In this document: one piece after another, positions 1 to 7,128 of the stretch
Numbering within the stretch: the stretch's first letter is position 1
Layout of the letters: each line of letters starts with the position of its first letter
Origin: Brevundimonas sp.
GTDB taxonomy: Bacteria; Pseudomonadota; Alphaproteobacteria; Caulobacterales; Caulobacteraceae
Reading direction: 5' to 3'
Assembly: GCF_013912065.1 (NCBI RefSeq)
Contig: NZ_JACESA010000009.1
Location: forward strand, 1-64,000
Length of the DNA stretch: 64,000 nt
Position numbers and translations under genes: made by a program
The notes under the pieces: model-generated
Databases searched by the model: none
Told to the model about the DNA's origin: nothing
Seen by the model: only the letters and a program-made list of their open reading frames with translations

Positions 1-1302
1 TGGATCAGCTGGCGCGATCCGATCCGCATGTGGTCCGAGCGGCATTTCACCGAGCCGCAACTGCACGGCAACTCGGCCTTCGGCGAGATCCTTGTGGTCA
101 GCCATCCGGAGGGCGTCCGTCATGTCCTGACCGAGAACGCCGCCAACTACGTCAAGGGCGACCTGCAACGCCGCGTCCTGGGCCCCATGCTGGCCGACGG
201 CCTTCTGCTGACCGAGGGCGACACCTGGCGCCGCGCCCGCCGCATCCTGGCGCCCCTGTTCACGCCCGCGAAGATGGCGACGCTGAACGCCCGCATGGCC
301 GAGGTCTGTCAGGCCCGCGTCGCCGCCTGGGCCCTGTCGCCGCGCGGGCGGGTGCTCGACATCGATTCCGAGATGTCCGGTCTGACCTTCGACATCCTGT
401 CCGCCACCATGTTCTCCGACGAATTGGGCGGCGAGGCGCGCGGGTTCGAGCGCGCCCTGAACCAGTTCCTGGCCAATGGCGCCCGCATCGATCCGCTGGA
501 CGTGTTGGGCGCCCCGGATTGGGCCCCGCGCCTGGGCCGTCTGGCCAGTTTCCGCTCGGCCCGCTTCTTCGAGCAGCGCGTCACCAAGCTCGTCGAGGCC
601 CGCCGCGCCCGCATTGAAACCGGCGACACGCCCCCCGACGACCTGCTCAGCGCCCTGCTGATGGCCCGAGACGAGAACGGCGGACCCGGTCTGTCCGATG
701 AGGAGGTCGCCGCCAACATCCTGACCTTCATTCTGGCCGGACACGAGACGACGGCCCGCGCCCTAGGCTGGGCCCTGCACCTGCTGTCGCGCCAGCCCGA
801 TTATCTGGCGCGCCTCCAGGCCGAGGCCGACGTCTTCGATGTCACCAATCCAAAATGGGCAGAAGGCCTGGTCTGGACCCGCGCGGTGCTGGAGGAGACG
901 ATGCGTCTCTTCCCGCCCGCCCCGACCATGGCCCGCAAAGCCCTGGCCGACGACGAGATCGGCGGTCAGCCGATCAAGGCCGGCGCCTCCGTCATTATCT
1001 CGCCCTGGATCCTGCAACGCCACAAGCTTCTGTGGGACGACCCTGACGCCTTCAGGCCCGAGCGTTTCCTGCCGGAGAACCGCAAGTCCATCGACCGCTA
1101 CGCCTACATCCCCTTCAGCGCCGGCCCTCGCGTCTGCATCGGCGCCGCCTTCGCCCTGCAGGAGGCGATGATCGCCCTGGCGGCCATCCTGCGCGCCGCC
1201 GAAGTCGAGCCCCTGAGTACGGTGGAGCCCCGCCCGATCCACCAGATCACCCTGCGCAGTCGCGAGCCGATGCGGTTGAGACTGAGGGGCCGAAGGCGGT
1301 GA
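1..1302 (+). CDS. Cytochrome P450, 5' end cut by the window
   Basis: This is a heme-thiolate monooxygenase. The reading frame is open from base 1, and the first in-frame ATG is at 28. The residues before that ATG (WISWRDPIR) read as protein, so the true start probably lies upstream. Numbering from the ATG, the oxygen-binding I-helix AGHETT is at 237-242, the ExxR pair is E290/R293, and the heme loop FSAGPRVCIG at 363-372 carries the proximal Cys370. The visible 424 residues cover nearly a full P450, so little is missing. No ferredoxin or reductase lies nearby to identify the redox partner. The substrate cannot be read from sequence, and the general look is of a soluble bacterial P450 of the fatty-acid or xenobiotic type. 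Confidence 0.93.
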   Translation, partial: WISWRDPIRMWSERHFTEPQLHGNSAFGEILVVSHPEGVRHVLTENAANYVKGDLQRRVLGPMLADGLLLTEGDTWRRARRILAPLFTPAKMATLNARMAEVCQARVAAWALSPRGRVLDIDSEMSGLTFDILSATMFSDELGGEARGFERALNQFLANGARIDPLDVLGAPDWAPRLGRLASFRSARFFEQRVTKLVEARRARIETGDTPPDDLLSALLMARDENGGPGLSDEEVAANILTFILAGHETTARALGWALHLLSRQPDYLARLQAEADVFDVTNPKWAEGLVWTRAVLEETMRLFPPAPTMARKALADDEIGGQPIKAGASVIISPWILQRHKLLWDDPDAFRPERFLPENRKSIDRYAYIPFSAGPRVCIGAAFALQEAMIALAAILRAAEVEPLSTVEPRPIHQITLRSREPMRLRLRGRRR

Positions 1303-1365
1303 GTTTCATCTCCATAAAGATGATCGCAGAGAGGACATAAAGCACCTATAGGCGGCGATATCGTC

Positions 1366-2508
1366 TTGTCGGACATCTCCGTGCGCATCGCCGTCCTGCT
1401 GCCCCCGGGCTGCCTTTTCTCCGAAGCCCAGCCCAATTCGATGGAGACGGTCGTCCGCACCCTCGCGGCTTCGCGCGACATGGTCGATACGCGCATATTC
1501 TGCTGCGAGGGGGCTCTGGATCACAATACGCCGGGGGTCATCGCCCTGCCGCGCCAGAACCGACAGCGTGCGCTGGTCGCTGCCCTGCTCGCCTTCAATC
1601 CTGAAGTGATCGAGTATCACCAGCACGTCAAACAGGCTTTGGCCGTCTCGTCGGGCTTTCCGAAGGCGGTTCACCTTCTCTACCGGCACAATGCTTTGAA
1701 GCCGTCCCGCCATCTGTTGGACCGCTGGCGCTACGAGGCCCGTTACAGCCGGATGGACGGCTTCGTATTCGTGAGCACGGTCGAACGGGAACTGTTCGGT
1801 CGAACCTACCCTCGCCTCGCCGACCGGGCCTACGCGGTGCCCAACGCCATCGACGCGGCAGCCTGGTTCGCCTCGCCTGAAAACCGTGAACCAGTGATCG
1901 CCTTCGCTGGCCGGGCCATGCCGGAAAAGGGTTTGGACGTCCTGTGCGCCGCCCTGCCCGCCGTACTCGACACCCATTCCGAATGGCGCGCGGTTCTGAT
2001 GCTGAACGACTGGGACCGACATGCGGAATGGGCGTCGCCCCACATCGCCCGGCTGGACCGCTACGGCGCCCGCGTCACCGTACTCAGATCGGCGCATCTG
2101 GCGCAGGTTCGCGAGCACATGAAGTCCGCGGCCATAGCCCTGACGCCCTCGGTGTGGGACGAACCTTTCGGCCTGACCGCCGTCGAGGCCCATGCGGCGG
2201 GTGCGGCCCTGATCTCGTCGGGTCGAGGCGGCTTGCGCGAAGCCAGCGGCGACCACGCCCTCTATGTCGAAGCCGTTACCCCTCGAAGCCTGGCCGACGC
2301 GATGGACCGGCTGATCCGAAATCCCGAGGAACGCCTCGCCTTGGCCCGCGCCGGTCAGCGCCATGTCGCGGAACACCATACGCCCATGCGGCGGGCGACC
2401 GAGTTGCAGCAGGTATACGAGGCCATTGTGGCGGGCCGCCGACGCCGGGCTGCAGGCCCCCGAAGCCCCGAGCCTGCCGACAGACAAACCGTCACATTAG
2501 GACGATAG
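1366..2508 (+). CDS. Glycosyltransferase family 4 (GT-B fold)
   Basis: This predicted 380-residue retaining glycosyltransferase resembles GT4 enzymes of polysaccharide or capsule synthesis. The C-terminal nucleotide-sugar half shows VIAFAGRAMPEKGLDVL and the EX7E motif EPFGLTAVE (E266, E274), followed by the donor-loop glycines GRGGLREA. The N-terminal half has a plausible acceptor domain and no membrane segment. The start used is TTG at 1366. A GTG at 1381 (VRIAVLLPPG) is an equally possible start, because no good ribosome binding site favours either. It lies 63 bp after the P450 and 27 bp before phoD. Donor and acceptor are unknown, and no other glycan genes surround it. Confidence 0.85.
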   Translation: MSDISVRIAVLLPPGCLFSEAQPNSMETVVRTLAASRDMVDTRIFCCEGALDHNTPGVIALPRQNRQRALVAALLAFNPEVIEYHQHVKQALAVSSGFPKAVHLLYRHNALKPSRHLLDRWRYEARYSRMDGFVFVSTVERELFGRTYPRLADRAYAVPNAIDAAAWFASPENREPVIAFAGRAMPEKGLDVLCAALPAVLDTHSEWRAVLMLNDWDRHAEWASPHIARLDRYGARVTVLRSAHLAQVREHMKSAAIALTPSVWDEPFGLTAVEAHAAGAALISSGRGGLREASGDHALYVEAVTPRSLADAMDRLIRNPEERLALARAGQRHVAEHHTPMRRATELQQVYEAIVAGRRRRAAGPRSPEPADRQTVTLGR

Positions 2509-2535
2509 AGCCGGCTCCAGCCTAGGAGCCGTCCC

Positions 2536-4101
2536 ATGACCAGCCCAATTCTTTCGCGCCGTTCGATGCTCGCGGCCTTCGGGGGCGGGCTGACGCTCAC
2601 GCAGACGGGACCCGCCCTGGCCCAGGCCGTGTTCGAGGTGAACCCCTTCCGGCTGGGCGTCACGGCGGGCGATCCCCTGCCCGACGGCTTCGTCATCTGG
2701 ACCCGCCTGGCGCCCGATCCCGTCGCCTATGGCTCGGGCATGCCGAACGCCCCGGTGGCGGTCAAATGGGAGGTTGCGGCCGATCAGGGCTTCCGCACCG
2801 TCGTCCGCTCGGGCGAAGCCGTGGCCCGGCCGGAACTGGGCCACTCCGTCCACGTCGAGGTCGAGGGGCTGGAGCCTGCTCGCCTGTACTTCTATCGCTT
2901 CCAGTGCGGGACCGAGCGCAGCGCCGTCGGCCGCGCCAAGACCGCGCCCCTCGCCGGCGCCTCGCTCTCGGCGGTGCGTTTCGGCGTCGCCGGCTGCCAG
3001 GCCTATGAGCAGGGCTATTACACCGCCCACCGCAGGATGGCCGAGGAGGAGCTCGACTTCATCTTCTGCTACGGCGACTATATCTACGAGGGTCGGGGCA
3101 ATCCGATCTATCAGTCCGGCGCCGGCCCCCAGGACAACACCCGCGTCCATCTGGGCGGCGAGATCTACAGCCTGGACGACTACCGCCGTCGCTATTCGCA
3201 GTACACGATGGACGTCGACCTTCAGGCCTCGCGCGCCTCGGCGGCCTGGTTCTGCACCTATGACGACCACGAGGTCGACAACAACTGGGTCGGCGAGATC
3301 GACCAGGACGGCACGCCGTCCGAGGTCTTCATGCTGCGCCGCGCCGCCGCCATGCAGGCCTTCTACGAGTTCATGCCGATGCGGAAGTCGGCCTTCCCGC
3401 GCGGCGCATCGATGCAGGCCTATCGTCGGGCCCCGTACGGCGACCTGCTCGACGTCGCCTTCCTCGATACGCGCCAGTTCCGGTCGAACCAGCCGTGCGA
3501 AGACCGCTACAACAGCTTCTGCCCCGGCATAGACGCGACCGAAGCCCAGGTTTTGGGCGACGCCCAGGAGGCCTGGCTGCTGACCAATCTGGACCGTTCC
3601 AAGGCGCGCTGGAAGGTCCTGGCCCAGCAGGTCATGATGATGGACCTGAACCGCAACACCTCGGGCGGCAAGGGCGTGAACGCCGACAGCTGGGCCGGTT
3701 ATCGCGTGCCCCGCAACCGGCTTCTGCGCCACATCCGCGACCGCCGCATCGACAATGTCGTGGTCCTGACCGGCGACGAGCACCAGAACTACGCGGGCGG
3801 CCTGTGGCTGGACGGCAGCCAGCCCGAGGGCGACCCCATCGCGGTCGAATTCGTCGGCACCTCGATCAGCTCGGGCGGAAACGGTTCGGATCGCGGCAAT
3901 AGCTACGACCAGTTCATGGCCGCCAACCCCCAGCTGAAGTTCCGCAACACCCAGCGCGGCTATATGGTGTGCGAAGCCACACCGGAACGCTGGACGACCC
4001 AGTTCAAGGTGCTGGACAAGGTGTCGGACCGAGACGGCGTCCTGACCACCCGTCAGACCCTGGTGGTCGAGACCGGATCGAACACCCTGACCGCCGCCTG
4101 A
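2536..4101 (+). CDS. phoD: Alkaline phosphatase D (PhoD family), Tat-exported
   Basis: This is a periplasmic or secreted phosphomonoesterase/phosphodiesterase of the PhoD family, which uses a Ca/Fe centre to release phosphate. The N-terminus has a twin-arginine signal (SRRSML at residues 7-12, hydrophobic stretch, ALAQA cleavage near 31). A PhoD N-terminal domain follows, then the metallophosphatase core with GDYIYEG near 179, DDHEVDNN near 242 and TGDEHQNY near 412, which carry metal ligands. The length of 521 residues is normal. An AGGAG ribosome binding site lies just before the ATG. No Pho box was recognised upstream. It is convergent with the ymdB-like gene, 16 bp apart. Confidence 0.93.
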   Translation: MTSPILSRRSMLAAFGGGLTLTQTGPALAQAVFEVNPFRLGVTAGDPLPDGFVIWTRLAPDPVAYGSGMPNAPVAVKWEVAADQGFRTVVRSGEAVARPELGHSVHVEVEGLEPARLYFYRFQCGTERSAVGRAKTAPLAGASLSAVRFGVAGCQAYEQGYYTAHRRMAEEELDFIFCYGDYIYEGRGNPIYQSGAGPQDNTRVHLGGEIYSLDDYRRRYSQYTMDVDLQASRASAAWFCTYDDHEVDNNWVGEIDQDGTPSEVFMLRRAAAMQAFYEFMPMRKSAFPRGASMQAYRRAPYGDLLDVAFLDTRQFRSNQPCEDRYNSFCPGIDATEAQVLGDAQEAWLLTNLDRSKARWKVLAQQVMMMDLNRNTSGGKGVNADSWAGYRVPRNRLLRHIRDRRIDNVVVLTGDEHQNYAGGLWLDGSQPEGDPIAVEFVGTSISSGGNGSDRGNSYDQFMAANPQLKFRNTQRGYMVCEATPERWTTQFKVLDKVSDRDGVLTTRQTLVVETGSNTLTAA

Positions 4102-4117
4102 AGGTCAGACGGCAAGA

Positions 4118-4939
4118 TCAGACGACCGGCACCGCCTGCGACAACCGCCCGCCGACCCGGATCGGCTCCACGCGCGTCGCCAGACCGGTCCGGTCGTCCG
4201 TTTCGACAAAGACACCGCAGACGGTCGCCGGGCCGGAGGCGGGCATGTAGCGACCGCCCGAGATCCGGGTGGTGAAGCGCCGCAGCGGCTCTTCCTTCTC
4301 GTTGCCGATGACGCTGTCATAGTCGCAGCAGCCGCCGGCGTCGGTCTGATAGGCCGTGCCGCCGGGCAGAATTTGGCAGTCGGCGGTGGGGACATGGGTA
4401 TGGGTGCCCACCACCAGCGAGGCGCGGCCGTCGCAGAAATGGCCCATGGCCATCTTCTCGCTGGTCGCCTCGCAATGCATGTCGACGATCACCGCATCGG
4501 CGACGGCGCCCAGGGGAGCGGCGGCCAGTTCGCGTTCGACCGCGCCGAACGGATCGTCCATCGGGTCCATATGCACCCGGCCCAGCACGTTCATCACCAG
4601 GACGGTGCGGCCCGAATGGGTCTCGAACAGGTTCGCCCCCGCGCCCGGCGCGTCCATCAGGCGCGGATAGTTGGCGGGCCGGATCAGGCGCGGCTCGCGC
4701 ACGATATAGGTCAGCGCCTCGCGCTGGTCCCACGAGTGATTGCCCAGGGTCAGGCAGTCGGCGCCCGCCATAAACAGTTCGCGCGCCGTATTCTCGGTGA
4801 TGCCGAAACCGCCCGCGGCGTTCTCGGCGTTGATCACCACGAAGTCGAGCTTCAGGTCGCGCTTCAGGCCCGGAAGATGGTCGCTGATCCCGTCACGGCC
4901 GGACTTGCCGATAACGTCGCCGAAAAACGCCAGTCTCAT
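4118..4939 (-). CDS. ymdB: YmdB-family metallophosphoesterase
   Basis: This 273-residue calcineurin-like phosphoesterase belongs to the TIGR00282/YmdB family, whose Bacillus member hydrolyses 2',3'-cyclic nucleotides and influences RNA turnover and biofilm decisions. Metal-ligand motifs appear in order: GDVIG near the N-terminus, NAENAAGG, GNHSWD, DMHCEA and GTHTHVPTAD. It is cytosolic, with no signal peptide. Its ATG overlaps the stop of the upstream vapC toxin gene by four bases (ATGA at 4936-4939), so the two are probably translated from one message. Family assignment is firm. The physiological substrate in this lineage is not known. Confidence 0.92.
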   Translation of the reverse strand: MRLAFFGDVIGKSGRDGISDHLPGLKRDLKLDFVVINAENAAGGFGITENTARELFMAGADCLTLGNHSWDQREALTYIVREPRLIRPANYPRLMDAPGAGANLFETHSGRTVLVMNVLGRVHMDPMDDPFGAVERELAAAPLGAVADAVIVDMHCEATSEKMAMGHFCDGRASLVVGTHTHVPTADCQILPGGTAYQTDAGGCCDYDSVIGNEKEEPLRRFTTRISGGRYMPASGPATVCGVFVETDDRTGLATRVEPIRVGGRLSQAVPVV

Positions 4940-5358
4940 TCGTGTACGCCTTTACCACGATCCGACCAGTGCTCGACCCGTAAGCCGCCCACGCGCTCGA
5001 ATTCGCCTATGTTACGGGTCACCACGGTCAGCCCCTGGCTGCGAGCGTGACCCGCGATCTGATAATCATATGGCCCGATAGGCCGACCTTGGCGCTCGAG
5101 TACGGCGCGGATTTCAGCCGTGTGCCGCGCGGCGTCTTCGTCAAACGGAAGAATCTCCAGCCGCGCCAGAAACGCCTCCAGCAGATCGTGTCGGCGCGGA
5201 TCCGCCAGCTTGTTCGGGCCGACCGCTAATTCCATGACGACGACGGTCGAGACGTACAGCGGCGCCTGTTCGCCCTTCAGACGATCATTCAGCGTGGCGC
5301 TGCGCCCCCGCAGGATTTCGATACAGATGCTGGTGTCCAGCATATAGCCGGTGCTCAC
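4936..5358 (-). CDS. vapC: PIN-domain toxin VapC
   Basis: This 140-residue PIN-domain endoribonuclease is the toxin of a type II module. PIN acidic residues are visible: the N-terminal MLDTS aspartate (D8), a central glutamate in VVMELAVG, and the C-terminal block PYDYQIAGHA followed by VVTRNIGEF. Its start overlaps the antitoxin stop by four bases (5355-5358), the usual coupling for VapBC. The 3' end overlaps ymdB in the same way. Known VapC toxins cut tRNA or rRNA; the target here is unknown. All catalytic positions look intact. Confidence 0.93.
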   Translation of the reverse strand: MSTGYMLDTSICIEILRGRSATLNDRLKGEQAPLYVSTVVVMELAVGPNKLADPRRHDLLEAFLARLEILPFDEDAARHTAEIRAVLERQGRPIGPYDYQIAGHARSQGLTVVTRNIGEFERVGGLRVEHWSDRGKGVHE

Positions 5359-5588
5359 CAGTCCTCCCGCTTCTGCATCTCGGGCTGATCCCGATCCGGC
5401 CAGTCGGGGATGCCGGGCCGATCAAAAAAGTCGTCCCACAATGCATTGACCGGCACTAGGCGCAGGCTCTTGCCTTCCTTGATGACGCGCAGCTCCTTCA
5501 CGTCGTCCGGAAAGGCGGCCGCCTTGGGCAATCGCACCGCCTGCGAGCGGTTCGACTTGAAGACGGTGGCTTTCAGCGGCGGGCTCAT
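5355..5588 (-). CDS. vapB: VapB-type antitoxin
   Basis: This 77-residue antitoxin has an N-terminal AbrB/SpoVT-like DNA-binding swapped hairpin. The family signature NRSQAVRLPK is at about residues 13-22, and the acidic C-terminal tail (WDDFFDRPGIPDWPDRD) is where VapB proteins wrap the toxin. It precedes vapC with an ATGA overlap. A perfect palindrome at 5614-5630 upstream is a probable autoregulatory operator. There is no clear Shine-Dalgarno sequence before the ATG, which fits a leaderless message. Confidence 0.92.
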   Translation of the reverse strand: MSPPLKATVFKSNRSQAVRLPKAAAFPDDVKELRVIKEGKSLRLVPVNALWDDFFDRPGIPDWPDRDQPEMQKREDW

Positions 5589-5593
5589 GCCCT

Positions 5594-5630
5594 GATATCG
5601 GCCCGCCCTGTGTATATGTCAACGACATAT
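5594..5630 (-). promoter_or_regulatory. vapBC promoter and palindromic operator
   Basis: Read on the minus strand, a perfect -35 box TTGACA (5617-5622) is followed after 17 bp by GATATC (5594-5599), which matches the -10 consensus at three of six positions. The predicted start falls at or beside the A of the vapB ATG, giving a leaderless transcript. The -35 box sits inside a perfect inverted repeat, ATATGTC-AAC-GACATAT (5614-5630), a likely VapB/VapBC operator. The element overlaps the last codon of fau. This is inference from spacing and symmetry. Confidence 0.55.
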
Positions 5631-6176
5631 CCCTTGAAACTCCCGATAACCCGTTTCGGTCAGCACGCCGTGCAGCGGCATATCATGCGCCTCCAGGCTC
5701 AATGCCTCGACCGCCTGACCCGCATAGGCGAAGCCGACCCGGATGGCGTCGGGCCGCGCGGCGAAGGTGCGGTCGTAATAGCCGCCGCCCTGCCCCAGCC
5801 GCCCGCCAAGGGCGTCGAAGGCCAGAAGCGGCGTCAGGATCAGGTCGGGCTCCACCGACTCGGCCAGCGGCAGGGGCGCGGGACAGCCGGCCGCGTCCAG
5901 CTCAAGCGGCTCGCCCGGCGCCCAGGCGCGGAACAGCATCGGCGCATCCCGCGTCAGAACGACCGGCAGACATAGCCGACGACCGGCGGTCAGCAGTGCG
6001 ACGGCCAGGGCGTCGGTGTCCAGTTCAGACGCCATGGCGCGGTACAGGGCGACGACTTCGCCTTCGGGGAGTGCGGACACGTGCTCGGCCGCGCGCCCGG
6101 CTGCGGTCGGGTCGGCCTCGGCCAGACGTTTGCGCAGCGCGCGGGCGGCCGATCGGAGTTCGTGCTTGTCGGACAT
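5619..6176 (-). CDS. fau: 5-formyltetrahydrofolate cyclo-ligase
   Basis: This 185-residue enzyme (YgfA/MTHFS family) uses ATP to convert 5-formyl-THF to 5,10-methenyl-THF in folate one-carbon metabolism. The family signature GGRLGQGGGYYDRTF near residues 130-145 forms the nucleotide and substrate loop, and the basic N-terminal helix (RSAARALRKRL) fits the family. It is cytosolic. It sits directly downstream of the probable 6S RNA and zapA, the classic zapA-ssrS-fau order of proteobacteria, in which fau is co-transcribed with 6S RNA. Confidence 0.94.
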   Translation of the reverse strand: MSDKHELRSAARALRKRLAEADPTAAGRAAEHVSALPEGEVVALYRAMASELDTDALAVALLTAGRRLCLPVVLTRDAPMLFRAWAPGEPLELDAAGCPAPLPLAESVEPDLILTPLLAFDALGGRLGQGGGYYDRTFAARPDAIRVGFAYAGQAVEALSLEAHDMPLHGVLTETGYREFQGICR

Positions 6177-6234
6177 TCAACGCTCGAAGAGAGCGCGAAC
6201 CCGCGCCGGGGATGCGAGGAAGAAAAGGGTGGCG

Positions 6235-6365
6235 GCGCCGCGTGAACCGTGAAGAACGTTTAAATCCTCTCGAACCTGGGTAGCCAGGTGGGCTCCATAT
6301 GCCCAGGCCCTCGAGCCCGGACAGGGACAGATCCCTTCGAGTGAATTAAGGTCGCGAGGAAATGT
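6235..6365 (-). ncRNA. ssrS: Probable 6S RNA
   Basis: The 266-bp gap between zapA and fau on the same strand is the conserved location of 6S RNA, which binds the housekeeping RNA polymerase holoenzyme as a promoter mimic. On the minus strand, CCTCGCGACC (6351-6360) can pair with GGTTCACGCGG (6239-6249) as a closing stem. Inside lie GGGATCTGTCCC, GGCCTGGGC...GCCC and a CCTGG-CTA-CCAGG hairpin, giving a long imperfect duplex. Identification rests mainly on synteny plus this foldable layout. The ends are approximate. Confidence 0.72.
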
Positions 6366-6442
6366 TGCCTCCGACGTGAGCCGCAGCAGGACCCGCCGTT
6401 GAACAAGATAGGCGCGACCTCGCCCCTTCTCAAGCGCCGTGA

Positions 6443-6763
6443 TCAGATGGTTTGGGCGATCTTTTCTATCCGCGCCGCCACGGCGTTCAAAGCCTCGGCC
6501 ACGCCGTCCGTGCTGGGCGCTGGCGCGGCCAGGGGCGCGGGGACCGCCCCCGTCCCGTTCAGCCGCGCCTCGTGCAGTTCGTCCGACAGGATCAGGGCCG
6601 ACATCAGAAACAGTCGCAGATCGCCGACATGGCCCACATCCTGGGCCACCTGGCGCACCTGATTGTCGAACTGTTTGGCCAGGATGCGGACCCGCTCCTC
6701 CTGTCCGTCGGCGCAGCCCACCGCATAGGGGCGGCCGTTCACCTCCACCGTGACCGTCGCCAT
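6443..6763 (-). CDS. zapA: Cell division protein ZapA
   Basis: This 106-residue FtsZ-ring-associated protein cross-links FtsZ protofilaments. The N-terminal beta-rich segment (TVEVNGRPYAVGC) is followed by EERVRILAKQFDNQVRQV and a C-terminal helix (EALNAVAARIEKIAQ) that dimerises, all as expected for ZapA. Its ATG overlaps the stop of the upstream DUF4164 gene (ATGA at 6763). It is followed by the 6S RNA region. Confidence 0.93.
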   Translation of the reverse strand: MATVTVEVNGRPYAVGCADGQEERVRILAKQFDNQVRQVAQDVGHVGDLRLFLMSALILSDELHEARLNGTGAVPAPLAAPAPSTDGVAEALNAVAARIEKIAQTI

Positions 6764-7032
6764 CAGCCGACCTCGCTTTCGGTTTCCAGCTCGTCCAGGG
6801 CCAGAACCTCGCGCACGGCCTCCGCCGCCCTGGCCAAGGCCTCGGACGCTTCGCGGCCGGCGGCCTCCAGCTCGGCAACGCGCGCTTGGTCGGCCGGCTT
6901 GGGCGCGAACAGATCGTCATCCGCCACCGCCGGAGCGGAAGCCGGACGGGCCTTCAGCACCAGGATCTTGCGTTCAAGTTCGGCCAGGGCCCGGTCGATG
7001 CGGGCCCGTGCGGCCGTGGTGGCGTCTGCCAT
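6763..7032 (-). CDS. DUF4164 small coiled-coil protein
   Basis: This 89-residue protein begins MADATTAARARID and is almost wholly helical and charged. It has heptad-like stretches (RALAELERKILVLKAR, RVAELEAAGREASEALARAAEAV) separated by a short Pro/Asp linker. It matches the DUF4164 proteins found upstream of zapA in Caulobacterales. A role beside ZapA in division is suggested by position and by translational coupling (ATGA), but no function is established that I know of. The frame stays open far upstream (to 9402), but only this last part is coding; the rest is antisense to transketolase. Confidence 0.85.
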   Translation of the reverse strand: MADATTAARARIDRALAELERKILVLKARPASAPAVADDDLFAPKPADQARVAELEAAGREASEALARAAEAVREVLALDELETESEVG

Positions 7033-7128
7033 CGGTCGCTCCTTCAAATTGCGTATAGAACCCGAGGACGCGTCGGGGTAAAGCGGCGCGCCCCTGAAAT
7101 TTCCGCATTCCGACGAAAGGTCGTCATC

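Noticed and set aside
6177-6920. A 247-codon minus-strand frame over the fau-zapA gap
   Set aside because: It covers zapA in the wrong frame and the probable 6S RNA; no protein motif is visible.
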